Shown: piece after piece, positions 42,986-52,645 of the stretch
How the letters are laid out: each line of letters begins with the position of its first letter
How positions within the stretch are numbered: the stretch's first letter is position 1
Source: Saccopteryx bilineata
Lineage: Eukaryota > Chordata > Mammalia > Chiroptera > Emballonuridae
Reading direction: 5' to 3'
Assembly (NCBI RefSeq): GCF_036850765.1
Contig: NC_089494.1
Location: 228,054,779 to 228,118,778 of the forward strand
Length of the DNA: 64,000 bases
Notes under the pieces: model-generated
Told to the model about the DNA's origin: nothing
Database searches by the model: none
What the model saw: the letters and a program-made list of their open reading frames with translations, nothing else
Position numbers and translations under genes: made by a program

Positions 42986-43397
42986 ATTTCTTTCAGTGCA
43001 ATTTTTTTTCAGACTCTCTTAAGGTTGTGGAATATAAAATTAGTTGTGACATTGTGAAGACAATTTGGCCCGCACTACTAGACAAGAGGGAGGGTCTTTG
43101 TGGAGCCCCGTCTTGTATTCTGGTAACAGCTTTGCTTTACGGCCTGGACTCACTCTGGTCCCTGTCTTTCCCATACCTTCCTGTTCAGAAGCCCAATGGT
43201 CTTCTCAGACTGTGTCGGAAAACTCACAGGACCAAGCAGAGTAGGACAGCATGAGGAGAAAGTCAACACCGCCAAGGGCAACACGTGTGTAAGACACCCA
43301 TCCCTGTCTCTGAACCTAGATCTGAGGTAGAGGCTTTGAGCATTTGCACTTACTTATATGCTGCAGAAGTGGACTCTGATTATCTGGTTAACTAAAG
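42986..43397. other. Unassigned non-coding stretch
   Basis: No gene or repeat family recognised. Confidence 0.35.
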
Positions 43398-43590
43398 AGG
43401 AAGGAAGGAAGGAAGGAAGGAAGGAAGGAAGGAAGGAAGGAAGGAAGGAAGGAAGGAAGGAAGGAAAGAAGGAGGGAAGGAGAGAAAGAGAGAGAAAGAG
43501 AGAGAAAGAGAGAGAGAAATAAAGGCAGGAAGGAAGGAAGGAAGGAAGAAAGGAGAGAAAGAGAGAAAGAAAGAAAGAAAATAAAGGGAG
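43398..43590 (+). repeat. GGAA microsatellite with GAGAAA extension
   Basis: About 17 near-perfect GGAA/AAGG repeats (43400-43466), then GA-rich GAGAAAGA blocks, a second GGAA run (43528-43548) and AAAG blocks. Purely purine on the plus strand for almost 190 bp. The complement yields a Phe/Leu/Pro/Ser-rich artefact frame. Confidence 0.95.
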
Positions 43591-43797
43591 GAAGGTACTG
43601 GAAGAATCCTGAGTGGCTCATGGACTCAAGAAAGGGTCGACTGATTTGACCAGGCCTCAGAAAATACTGTAACCAGGCGGCCTTGGAGATTTGGGTCGTA
43701 GGACTCATGAATGGTTTTTGAAGGTACCTCTAAGGAATATATTTGCTCCAAGTATTTCCCCTCTAGGGGAGATTTCTGTTCCCAGGAGAGAAGATAG
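43591..43797. other. Unassigned spacer
   Basis: Short unique DNA between the GGAA run and the CpG-dense patch. Confidence 0.35.
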
Positions 43798-43932
43798 GTC
43801 CGGACTAGGTGCGGTCACAGCCAGCAGCTGTCCGCTCAACGCGCCTGGCCCCTGGGTCGCTCCTGGGCTCCGCGGCGGACGCCTGCCCTCGGCTTGGTCA
43901 CAGAGCCTGCGTGCGAGGGCCTTGCGCAGAGC
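43798..43932. promoter_or_regulatory. CpG-dense patch
   Basis: About 15 CpG dinucleotides in about 130 bp, including GCGCC, CCGCGGCGGACGCC and GCGTGCGAGG, in a neighbourhood otherwise poor in CpG. It could be a small CpG island, a distal regulatory element or the remnant of a GC-rich exon. No promoter motif or splice-bounded exon is convincing. The type is a best guess. Confidence 0.35.
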
Positions 43933-43999
43933 TTTCTTCTCTTCCTGTATTTGTGTCTAATGATCATTGTTATTTTTATTCTGTAATCATGAACATTTG

Positions 44000-44185
44000 A
44001 ATGACATTTTTCACTTATGTCATCTCATTTAATCTTCTCAAAACCCCTAGGAAGTGGGCAGAGCGGGTATTATTTCCCTCATCTCAGAGATGAGCGAACT
44101 GAGTTTTAGACAGGCTGGTTTAATTCCTCAGTCAAGGTCAGTAAGGAGCGGGCTATGTACTAAGATCTAGGATGTGCAATTCTGT
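44000..44185 (-). mobile_element. MIR SINE, antisense
   Basis: 'catctcatttaatcttctca', 'aaacccctaggaagtgggca', 'atctcagagatgagcgaact' and 'tcagtcaaggtcagtaagga' fit antisense MIR. Confidence 0.8.
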
Positions 44186-44345
44186 GATTCCGCGTTGCTT
44201 TCCACTTGGTTCACAATTGTTATGGTTTCCAGGTCCCGTAATCTTTGATCAATGAAAATGGAGGTTTTGATTAATTTAACAAACATCTTTTTTATCTTTT
44301 CTTTTTCCTTTCTTTTTTTCTTTTTTTTTTTGAGAAAGAGAAAAG

Positions 44346-44904
44346 AGTGAGCGAGAAAATGGCAAAGGGCGGGAGGCAGCTGACTGCTGAACATTTCTTA
44401 CAGTAAAACAACGGTGACATGTGTCTGCTGCAGGGTGTGCGGAGAGCTGCGTGGTCTCCTTCCCGGCTGTTCCTTTCTCCCGTCCCTTGAAACGTAACGG
44501 TCACATTTCACTCAGCGAGTGGATAGGATCCAGCTCTCGCTGGCCGCTCCTCAGCTGACACCCACAGCTACGTGTATTTCCTTCAGCCCTCGGAGGAAAG
44601 TCCCCCTGCCATTGAGACCTCTGTCAACACCCGTGGAAAGCTAAGCACAAAGTGACAAATAGGTTGTTATTTTCAGTCTTGTCAAACCTCAGTCCCCATT
44701 GAGTTTTTTCACATGTGCTGATTTTCCAAAACGAGTTTAGCAGAGTCTGCAGCGGGAAGCCGGCAGCCTGGCTGGAATGGGTGTTTGGTGATCCTGTGTG
44801 CTAACCTGGGGGTCTTCTTGGAGGCGGCGCCAGCACCAGAGCCCTCGGGGGAGTGACCCCCTCCAGGCTGCCTCTTACATGAAGTTACTAAAGGAAACAT
44901 CCAG
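44346..44904. other. Unassigned non-coding stretch
   Basis: Moderately GC-rich unique-looking DNA with scattered CpG. A T-rich run precedes it (44286-44332). No gene recognised. Confidence 0.35.
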
Positions 44905-44985
44905 GAGTTCATATGTTCATTCAAAATATATTTATTAAAGGCCAACTTTGTGCCAGATGCAGTGCAGAGGGCTAGGTTGAACAGT
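44905..44985 (-). mobile_element. L2 fragment, antisense
   Basis: 'cattcaaaatatatttatta' and 'actttgtgccagatgcagtg' are the antisense L2 terminus. Confidence 0.6.
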
Positions 44986-45069
44986 TTTTATTTCCTGCTC
45001 TCATTTAATAATCAGGTGCCTATGTATGTGTGTGTATGTACATGTGTGGGAAGGGTTTTCAATATCTTT

Positions 45070-45420
45070 TGTTTATTTATTTTTAATTACAGTTGACATG
45101 CAACATTATATTAGTTTCAGATGTACAACACAGTGATTAGGCATTTACGTACCTTACAAAGTGATCACCCAATCAGTCTAATACCCATCTGACATCATAC
45201 ATAGTTATTACAATACTATTGACTATTTCCTATGCTGTACTTTACATCCCTGGGACTATTTCTATAACTGGCAATTTGTACTTCTTAATCCCTTTTTCTT
45301 TCTTCACCCTTCACCCTCCCCTCCATCTGTCAGCTGTCAGCTTGTCTCTGTGTCCGTGGGGCTGTTTCGGTTTTGTTAGGGCAGGAGTCACCGTCTCAAA
45401 TGCTTTCATAATCCAGAAGT
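45070..45420 (-). mobile_element. L1 LINE 3' UTR, antisense
   Basis: 'ttacagttgacatgcaacat', 'cagatgtacaacacagtgat', 'atacccatctgacatcatac' and 'tatgctgtactttacatccc' are shared with the L1 ends at 19.8, 30.5 and 46.7 kb, so these belong to one L1 group. Confidence 0.85.
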
Positions 45421-45870
45421 CAAGGTGAAGGAGTGAGGCTGAGTGTGCCATCTGTTAGCATAACAAACAAAACACCTCAATATTCTGAGGCTTTAAATAA
45501 CAATTTTTTAAAAGTAGAATTTGGGTTGGGCTCAGTGGACGTTTTTCTGTGGTCTCACCTGGGTCCATTCATGTGACTGCAGTCAGTGCCGCTCAGCTGG
45601 GGGTGGAGAGTTCCAAGCGGCCTCACTGTCTGGGTAATTCTGAGCTGCATGCCAGTGCTTTGGTTCTCCCCAGACCTGTCCAGCAGGCTAGTATGGTTTG
45701 TTCATGTGGCGCCTTTAGGGTTCTCAGTAGCCAGAGAAGGCAAGCCCCCAAGTGCCAGCAACTTTCAGGGTTCTGCTTGTGTTTCTATATATTTGCTATT
45801 GTTTACTGACCCATTGACCAAAGTGAGGCACCCTGGGAAGCCTAGAGTTCTGGGAGTATGGAAGATGAGA
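45421..45870. other. Unassigned; possible old LTR-like repeat
   Basis: 'cctcaatattctgaggcttt' and 'ggttgggctcagtggacgtt' have the feel of an old interspersed element, but I cannot name it. Overlapping 86- and 109-codon frames lack known domains. Confidence 0.3.
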
Positions 45871-45889
45871 AAGAAAGGGCACAGATACA

Positions 45890-46263
45890 GCCCTGGCCAG
45901 TTTGCTCAGTGGTAGAGCGTTGGCCTGGCATGCAGGAGTCTGGAGTTTGATTCCCAGCCAGGGCACACAGGAGAAGTGCCCATTTGCTTCTCCACCCCTC
46001 CCCCTCTCCTTCCTCTCTGTCTCTCTCTCCCTCTCCCGCAGCCGAGGCTCCATTGGAGCAAAGATGGCCCGGGCACTGAGGATGGCTCTGTGGCCTCTGC
46101 CTCAGGCGCTAGAGTGGCTCTGGGCGCAACAGAGCAACACCCCAGATGGGCAGAGCATCGCCCCCTGGTGGGGGGGCCGGGTGGATCCGGTCGGGCACAT
46201 GCAGAAGTCTGTCTGACTGCCTTCCCGTTTCCAACGTCAGAAAAATACAAAAAAAAAAAAAAA
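45890..46263 (+). mobile_element. Bat tRNA-derived SINE (family A), young-looking
   Basis: Head GCCCTGGCCAGTTTGCTCAG, full body, single-box form, and an uninterrupted A run after GAAAAATAC. The target duplication is unusually long, 19 bp (AAGAAAGGGCACAGATACA at 45871-45889 and 46264-46282), with no mismatch. The perfect duplication and pure A tail point to a recent insertion. Confidence 0.95.
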
Positions 46264-46449
46264 AAGAAAGGGCACAGATACAAAGAGGCATGGACACACT
46301 GGGGCCATTGCGGCAGCGATCTACCCAGCTCTCACGTGGTAGAAGGGGCAGAGAGCTTGGTCAGCTGGACAGCGGCTCTCTCCAACAGGAAGTAGCCCTG
46401 CCCTGCTCCAACCTCTATGAGGGCGTACTGGACCAGGGCAACCAGACCT

Positions 46450-46678
46450 CCAGAATTTTATTTGTTTTCCCAGCTTTACGGAGAAATTATTGACATAAAA
46501 CCATGTAAGTTTAAGGTGTATGACATGTGCCTTGATGCATAAATATGTTGCGAAATGCTTCTTAAAATAAGGTTTGTTAACACATCCATCTCTTCACATG
46601 TTTACAATTTTATTTTGTGGTGAGAATATATAGAAGCTGTTCTCTTAGCACCTTTCAAATATATACTACAATATTGTT
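46450..46678 (-). mobile_element. Outer L1 3' UTR, left half, antisense
   Basis: 'acggagaaattattgacata', 'aagtttaaggtgtatgacat', 'gttaacacatccatctcttc' and 'tttcaaatatatactacaat' are an old L1 3' UTR. The text continues at 48498 ('acagtattgttaattacaat'), so an insertion separates the halves. Confidence 0.8.
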
Positions 46679-46898
46679 TTTATTATGGTGTAAGTTTGGT
46701 TTAATGATGATAGCATATAATTTTTAAACATATAATATGATTTAAAATTTTTTTCAATTACTGTTGACATACAATATTACTTTATATTAGTTACAGATGT
46801 ATAGTGTAGTGGTTGGACAGTTATATTATATAATTGATGAAGTGATTCCCCCAATAATACTAGTACCCATCTGGCACAATACATAGTTGTTATAATAT

Positions 46899-47016
46899 AT
46901 GGTGGGGCAAGAGGAGGTTTACAGTTGTGAGTACGTGAAACAGTTGTTCTTGTATTATTTATTAATTATTGTATTATTTTCCATACAAACACTGTAATCA
47001 TATTTTTGCCCCACCC
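46899..47016. mobile_element. Tc1/mariner-type MITE inside the inner L1
   Basis: Terminal inverted repeats: the left 25 bp from 46901 (GGTGGGGCAAGAGGAGGTTT...) match the complement of 46991-47015 at 20 of 25 positions, with the outer ten identical. TA lies next to both ends. Total length about 120 bp, with an AT-rich centre and no coding capacity. The L1 text is continuous across it ('catagttgttataatat' then 'actatattccccatgctg'). Confidence 0.85.
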
Positions 47017-47537
47017 TGTTATTTTTTACTATATTCCCCATGCTGTACTTTACATTCCTGGGACTACTTTGTAACTACCATTCTGTACTTAATCCCGTCA
47101 CCGTTTTTACCCAGCCCCAAGCCCCTTCCCACATGGCAACCATCAGTTTGTTCTCTGTCTCTATGAGTCCGTTTCTGCTTTGTTTACCTTCATTGGATTC
47201 TGCGTATTAGTGAAATCATATGATATTTATCTTTCTCTGTCTGACTTATTTCACTTAGCATACTACCTTTTAAGCCCACTCACATTGTTGCAAATGGTAA
47301 GATTTCATTAATTTTTTATGGCCAAGTAATATTGCATTTTATATATGTACCACCACCTTTTTATCCACTCATCCATTGTTGGGCACTTAGGTTGCTTCCA
47401 TATCTTGGTTATTATAAATTAAGCTGCAATGAACATAGAAGTGCATACATCTTTTCAAATTAGTGTTTTGGACTTCTTTGAATATATACACAGAAGTGGA
47501 TTGCTGGGTCATAAGGCAGCTCCATTTTTAATCTTTT

Positions 47538-47855
47538 TTTTTTTTTTTTTTTAAGTGACAGAGAGTCAGAGAGAGGGATAAATAGGAATAGAGAGAAATG
47601 AGAAGTATCAATCATTAGTTTTTTGTTGCGACACCTTAGTTGTTCATTGATTGCTTTCTCATATGTGCCTTGGCCGTGGGGGGCTACAGCAGACGGAGTA
47701 ACCCCTTGCTCGAGCCAGTGACCTTGGGTCCAAGCTGGTGAGTTTTGCTCAAACCAGATGAGCCTGAGCTCAGGCTGGTGACCTCAGGGTCTCGAATCTG
47801 GGTCCTCCACATCACAGTCCAATGCTCTATCCACTGCACCACCACCTGGTCAGGT
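47538..47855 (-). mobile_element. Bat tRNA-derived SINE (family B) inside the inner L1
   Basis: T tail, 'gtgacagagagtcagagaga', 'tttgttgcgacaccttagtt', 'gaccttgggtccaagctggt' and head CCACCACCTGGTCAGG. A 17-bp perfect duplication TCCATTTTTAATCTTTT lies at 47521-47537 and 47856-47872. Confidence 0.95.
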
Positions 47856-47982
47856 TCCATTTTTAATCTTTTGAGGAAACTCCAAAATGTTTTCTGTAGT
47901 GGCTGCACCAATTTGTAATCCCACCAACAGGGCCTGAGAGTTCCCTTTTCTCTACATCCTCATCAACACTTGCTTGTTAATT

Positions 47983-48368
47983 AATTATTTTATTTATTTA
48001 CTTACTCATTTTTTGTGATAGGGATAGAGAGCAAGGCAGAGAGAGGGACAGATAGGGACAGACAGATAGGAAAGAGAGAGATGAGAAGCATCAGTTCTTT
48101 GTTGTGGCACCTTAGTTGTTCATTGATTGCTTTTATCACATGTGCCTTGACAGGGGCTATAGCAGAGCGAGTGATCCCTTGCTCAAGCCAGCAACCTTGG
48201 TCTAAAGCCAGTGACCATAGGGTCATGTCTATGATCCCATGCTCAAGCCAGCAACCCCTTGTTCAAGCTGGTGAGCCTGCGCTCAAGCCGGCAACTTTGG
48301 GGTTTCGAACCTGGGTCCTCTGTGTCCCAGTCAGACACTCTATCCACTGTACCACCACCTGGTCAGGC
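47983..48368 (-). mobile_element. Bat tRNA-derived SINE (family B) inside the inner L1
   Basis: Same architecture, with tail side 'attattttatttatttactt'. A 12-bp duplication TGCTTGTTAATT lies at 47971-47982 and 48369-48380. A 123-codon plus-strand frame here is an artefact. Confidence 0.92.
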
Positions 48369-48497
48369 TGCTTGTTAATTCATTGATGATAAACATTCTG
48401 ATTGGGGTGAGGTGGTATCTCATTGTGGTTTTAATTTGCACTACTCTGATGATTAGTGAGGAGCAGCTTTTCATATGTCTATTGGCCATCTGTATAA

Positions 48498-48715
48498 ACA
48501 GTATTGTTAATTACAATCAGCTTGCTGAATATTAAGTCCTCAGAACTCATCCGTCTTGTACCTGAAAGTTTGTATTCTTTGACCAATGTCTCCTATTTCC
48601 TGATAACCACCATTCTGCTCTGTTTCTCTGAATTTTTTTTTTCGGATTCCACACATAAGTGAATCATATACTGTAGTATTTATCTTTCTCTGCCCCACTG
48701 ATTTCACCTAGTCAG
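48498..48715 (-). mobile_element. Outer L1 3' UTR, right half, antisense
   Basis: 'cagaactcatccgtcttgta', 'cctgaaagtttgtattcttt', 'ataaccaccattctgctctg' and 'ggattccacacataagtgaa' continue the L1 interrupted at 46678. Confidence 0.8.
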
Positions 48716-49003
48716 TCCATGTTTTCCATAAACGGCAGGGTTTCCTTCTTTGATCTCCTGAATTTGAAAGGGAAGCCAGAAATCCAGAATTGTATGTAAA
48801 TTCTCCTAAAGTATTGTCAGTTAAAATTTTACAATTCTTTGTGACCCAACCACAATCCCCCACAGTCTTTCCCAAGTCTCTGTGGGCTGAAAGCAACTGG
48901 AGAGCCTCCCAGCTGTGACTTTGTGAGTGGGAGTGGGACACCCCAGGGCAAGGGCATCGATTCTCAAACATTTGGAGTTTTCAAATAGTAAAAGTAAAAC
49001 TAC
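48716..49003. other. Unassigned non-coding stretch
   Basis: No repeat or gene recognised in this short piece. Confidence 0.35.
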
Positions 49004-49015
49004 AAAAGAGTTCAG

Positions 49016-49378
49016 CCTGACCTGGCGGTGGCGCAGTGGATAGAGCATCTAACTGGGATGCGGAAGACCCAGATTCGAGACCCTGAGGTTGCCAGCTTGA
49101 GCCCAGCTCATCTGGTTTGAGCAAAAGCTCACCAGCTTGAGCCCAAGGTCACTGGCTCGAGCAAGGGGTTACTCGGTCTGCTGAAGGCCCGCGGTCAAGG
49201 CACATATGAGAAAGCAAACAATGAACAACTAAGGTGTTGCAATGCGCAACGAAAAACTAATGATTGATGCTTCTCATCTCTCCATTCCTGTCTGTCTGTC
49301 CTTGTCTATCCCTCTCTCTGACTCTCTCTCTGTCTCTGTAAAAAAAAAAAAAAAAGAAAAAGAAAAAAAAAGTAAAAA
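49016..49378 (+). mobile_element. Bat tRNA-derived SINE (family B), plus strand, full length
   Basis: Best preserved family-B copy: head CCTGACCTGGCGGTGGCGCA with A box TGGCGCAGTGG, B box ATTCGAGACCC, repeated 'gctcaccagcttgagccc'-type phrases, 'aatgaacaactaaggtgttg', a CT-rich part and a long A-rich tail. A 12-bp duplication AAAAGAGTTCAG lies at 49004-49015 and 49379-49390. It lies in inverted orientation to the copy ending at 48368. Confidence 0.95.
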
Positions 49379-49390
49379 AAAAGAGTTCAG

Positions 49391-49774
49391 AGAAGACTAT
49401 TGGTTTTTAATTTTGCCAACTAAGAATTTTTTAAATAAACTTTAATCCTCTGATTTTAGAAAAGAGTTAAACTAGGAATGACATGAACTCAGAATAAATA
49501 CACAGTTCTTAAGTTATGCTAGAACTCACACCAAACATGTTCTTTATTCAATTCTAAGGCTCTTTATAATATAGTAACAATTTGGGAATCACCAGATATC
49601 GTATTGTCTTTAATCGACATGTACATTTGCCATAGTGTTATTTTCTCTCCTGATATATCATTAAACAATCATTTGTTTTATAAAAGGAGATGTAGATTAA
49701 GGAAATTATGATGTTGGTCTTTTTTTTCGTATTCTGTTGTGAATTGGTACCAGCTGTGTCAGGTGTGCGGCTGG
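49391..49774. other. Unassigned, AT-rich
   Basis: No gene or repeat family recognised. Confidence 0.35.
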
Positions 49775-50420
49775 GTGTCAGGGAACCACAGGTTAGTACA
49801 GAGAGTGCTAGATGTAGAGTCTGATGGTCTGAGCTTTAAACCTGGCTTCATTTTTTGAGACTTGGGACAATTTTCTTCACTTCTTTGAGCCTCAGTTTCC
49901 TCATCTGTAAAGTAGAAATAAAGATAATATGCGTTGGCTCAGCGGTAGAGTGTCGGCCTGGCGTGCGGGGGACCCAGGTTCGATTCCCGGCCAGGGCACA
50001 TAGGAGAAGCGCCCATTTGCTTCTCCACCCCCCACCCCCTCCTTCCTCTCTGTCTCTCTCTTCCCCTCCCGCAGCCAAGGCTCCACTGGAGGAAAAGATG
50101 GCCCGGGCGCTGGGGATGGCTCCTTGGCCTCTGCCCCAGGAGCTAGAGTGGCTCTGGTCGCGGCAGAGCGACACCCCAGAGGGGCAGAGCATCGCCCCCT
50201 GGTGGGCAGAGCATCGCCCCTGGTGGGCGTGCCGGGTGGATCCCGGTCGGGCGCATGCGGGAGTCTGTCTGTCTCTCCCCGTTTCCAGCTTCAGAAAAAT
50301 ACAAAAAAAAAAAAAAAAAAGATAATATGCACTTATGTATTAGGATAACCTAAACTGCCTTGCAATGCCAGGTACATAATAAACACTCAGTACATGTAGC
50401 TCTTGTCTATTCAAGGGGTT
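49775..50420 (+). mobile_element. MIR SINE split by a younger SINE
   Basis: Left part: 'gtacagagagtgctagatgt', 'gagctttaaacctggcttca', 'gagcctcagtttcctcatct'. Right part from 50331: 'acttatgtattaggataacc', 'aatgccaggtacataataaa'. The MIR text is continuous once 49933-50330 is removed. Confidence 0.85.
49933..50318 (+). mobile_element. Bat tRNA-derived SINE (family A), 5'-truncated head, double box
   Basis: Begins GTTGGCTCAGCGGTAGAG, lacking the first ten bases of the tRNA-like acceptor arm. B box GGTTCGATTCC intact. The body has the GCAGAGCATCGCCCC...TGGTGG box twice and ends with about 18 A. A 12-bp duplication AAGATAATATGC lies at 49921-49932 and 50319-50330. Confidence 0.95.
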
Positions 50421-51264
50421 AGGGTGGTCAGTACCTTTATTTCTGTGTAATGTGAGTGAATACTGAAGGTCAGTGCTGGCTGTGTCATCCAGTGGCAGCA
50501 AGTTCAGGGGGAAGCCGAGTGGAATTCCGCTGCAGGGAGAGCAAGGTCACCATGGGCGTTGCTGCCACGACCGTGGCCTCTGCAGACATGGCTGAGTGAA
50601 CATACCAAGGTTGGCTGTCAGGACTCGACAATTTTCAGAGCTTTTCTCGGAAGCTGTTCCCATGGATTGGGGCTTGGACGGGGGGAGTTTATTTGCTATT
50701 TCTCTTTTTGGATATATTGGGCAAGGTCAGCCCAGGCCAGCATTGCTTTACAAGATTATTTATCATATGCAATTTAAATTCACATTCTCTACCTTTGAGC
50801 AAGACATTATTGCCCAATGCCCATGGTGATCCAAACTCCCTGTGTGGAACATGCCATTTTCCCACACTTTGCTTACTCTCTGTTTAAGCACACAGAGCTC
50901 TGGGGGGTTACGTGGCGTGAGGGTGGCACCAAGTCTGGGCATACTCAGAGGTGCACAGCCAAGTACACTCAGAGGTGCTCTTACACAGCAGGGTGTTTAA
51001 AGGCTCCCCACTCATCTTTCGTTGGTGACCTCCTTACCCGGCCCGGCCCTCCTTTGGCTGGTGAATGTGAACAGGGTTGCTATCCTCACCTGCTCTGCTC
51101 TTGACCCCGGGTGTTCCTGCTCTTCACTCGACAACTGGACTGACTTTTCCAGGCTCCTAACTATGGCGTGAGAATCTTAACCTGATTTGAACCCCTTATG
51201 CTCTTGATTTCACTCCCCTCTTCCCCGTAGGAAGAAGGGAGAACAGTAGAAAAGATACAGACTT
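50421..51264. other. Unassigned non-coding stretch
   Basis: Several overlapping short frames (64-95 codons, plus strand) without known domains. No repeat named. Confidence 0.35.
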
Positions 51265-51440
51265 GAAGGTTAGACAGATTGAGTCCCCATGCTGTGCGCT
51301 AGCTGCGTGGCGTTGCAGAAGGTAGTGAGCTTTTCTGAGCCTTGTTTTCCTCATGTGTACAATGAGCATGACAATGCCGGCCACAGACCATTGTGGGCAG
51401 GATTAAATGGGTGCCATATTATTGTGGAAAGAACCCCCAA
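51265..51440 (+). mobile_element. MIR SINE
   Basis: 'ttagacagattgagtcccca', 'ctagctgcgtggcgttgcag', 'tgagccttgttttcctcatg' and 'tgtacaatgagcatgacaat' are in MIR order. Confidence 0.8.
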
Positions 51441-51474
51441 TGGGGCTCTTGGCTCAGAGTAGACATGAACCTAA

Positions 51475-51990
51475 TAAATTCAACAAGTATTGATTAAGCT
51501 TTTGTTCTGTGCCAGGTGGCATTTCAGCAATGGGGGTGCCACAGGGAACACAGCACACGGCATCCTGCTCGGGTCAAGCTTTCCTTCTGGAGAGAGAGAA
51601 GCACAGAACGTACAAGTCAACCGATGAAGGAACACAAGGTGTCAGATTGTAAAGTGCTCTGAAGAAATATGATGAGGAGGGACTGGGAAGACGGAGGAGG
51701 CTACTTCGGGAAGGAGGCTCAGCAAAGGCCCCGCAGAGGGGGAGATAGCTGAGCCAAGACCTAATTAACGAGGAGGAGTCAGGCATGCGAGGATGTGACA
51801 GAGGCACTTTCTGAGCTGAGGAATCAGCCAATGTGAAGTCCCCACGGACAAGCCTGAGCCCGGCCGAGTGTTGGCAAGAGGCCAGTTTGGCTGCAGCAAG
51901 GAGGAACCGGCGTAGCAGATGAGGCCAGCAGACAGGCAGCGCTTCGGAGGCGAGGGTCAGGCGTTTGGGATTTATTTGAAGCATAATATT
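51475..51990 (-). mobile_element. L2 LINE 3' region, antisense
   Basis: 'acaagtattgattaagcttt', 'ttctgtgccaggtggcattt', 'gcaatgggggtgccacaggg', 'agagctgaggaatcagccaa'-type text and 'gggtcaggcgtttgggattt' follow antisense L2. Confidence 0.75.
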
Positions 51991-52479
51991 ATTTCTTTTT
52001 CTGCCCTCCGGCTGGTACCTTGTTATCTCCCATCTGACGGTTCAGTTTCGAGATTCCAGCCTTGGACCAGATCCTGATTACAGTTTCCAGTGGCTGCGTG
52101 GGAAGGACTGAAGGCTCTTGCCCCCGATACAGCCCAGAGGCGCACTTTATTCCCGACTGCTAGGACTCATCTTCTCTGAGATGCCTGTCCTACCTGATTC
52201 GAGCTCGCCCCATCACTGCCTGTTTCCTGTAGCTCAGCCTGCAGGTTTCCAGGTTTGTGTGTAGGTTGGGCATATTCGAAATTTCTTTTGGACTCTTACA
52301 TACTTATCTGTCCAGCTGAACATAAGGTCCTTCAAACAGACACATCAGTCCTTCCATTTCTTTGGTGACCCCTGGGGCCGGTACCAGGTCTGGTTGCTGA
52401 GTAAATGAAAGCTCCCATCTTCCCACTCAAACTAAAATAGCCACTACTCCATCACTGTTGACACCCCCTTCCTGTTTTA
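51991..52479. other. Unassigned non-coding stretch
   Basis: No gene recognised. Parts may be L2-derived but landmarks are unclear. Confidence 0.3.
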
Positions 52480-52645
52480 GGTTCTTCAGCACTCTACCAT
52501 TCTCTAAATTTATCTGGTTGTGTTTATTGGCTGCCTAACTCAACAAGGATGTAAATGCCAGGAGAGCAAGGACCTCACCTTTCTTTTCTCTGGTCTAGCA
52601 CAGTGCCTGCCCAATGGAGAAGGTCAGTGAATGAATAAAACTCCA
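52480..52645 (+). mobile_element. L2 LINE 3' end
   Basis: 'gatgtaaatgccaggagagc', 'aaggacctcacctttctttt', 'agcacagtgcctgcccaatg' and 'gtcagtgaatgaataaaac' are the sense L2 terminus. Confidence 0.75.

Larger units (their letters stand above)
46679..48497 (-). mobile_element. Inner L1 3' region, antisense, itself carrying three insertions
   Basis: From 'actgttgacatacaatatta' through 'ccatgctgtactttacattc', 'atgtaccaccacctttttat', 'gtggattgctgggtcataag', 'agtggctgcaccaatttgta' to 'ggccatctgtataaaca'. It is flanked by ACAATATTGTT (46668-46678) and ACAGTATTGTT (48498-48508), a probable target duplication in the outer L1. A MITE and two family-B SINEs lie inside it. Confidence 0.8.
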
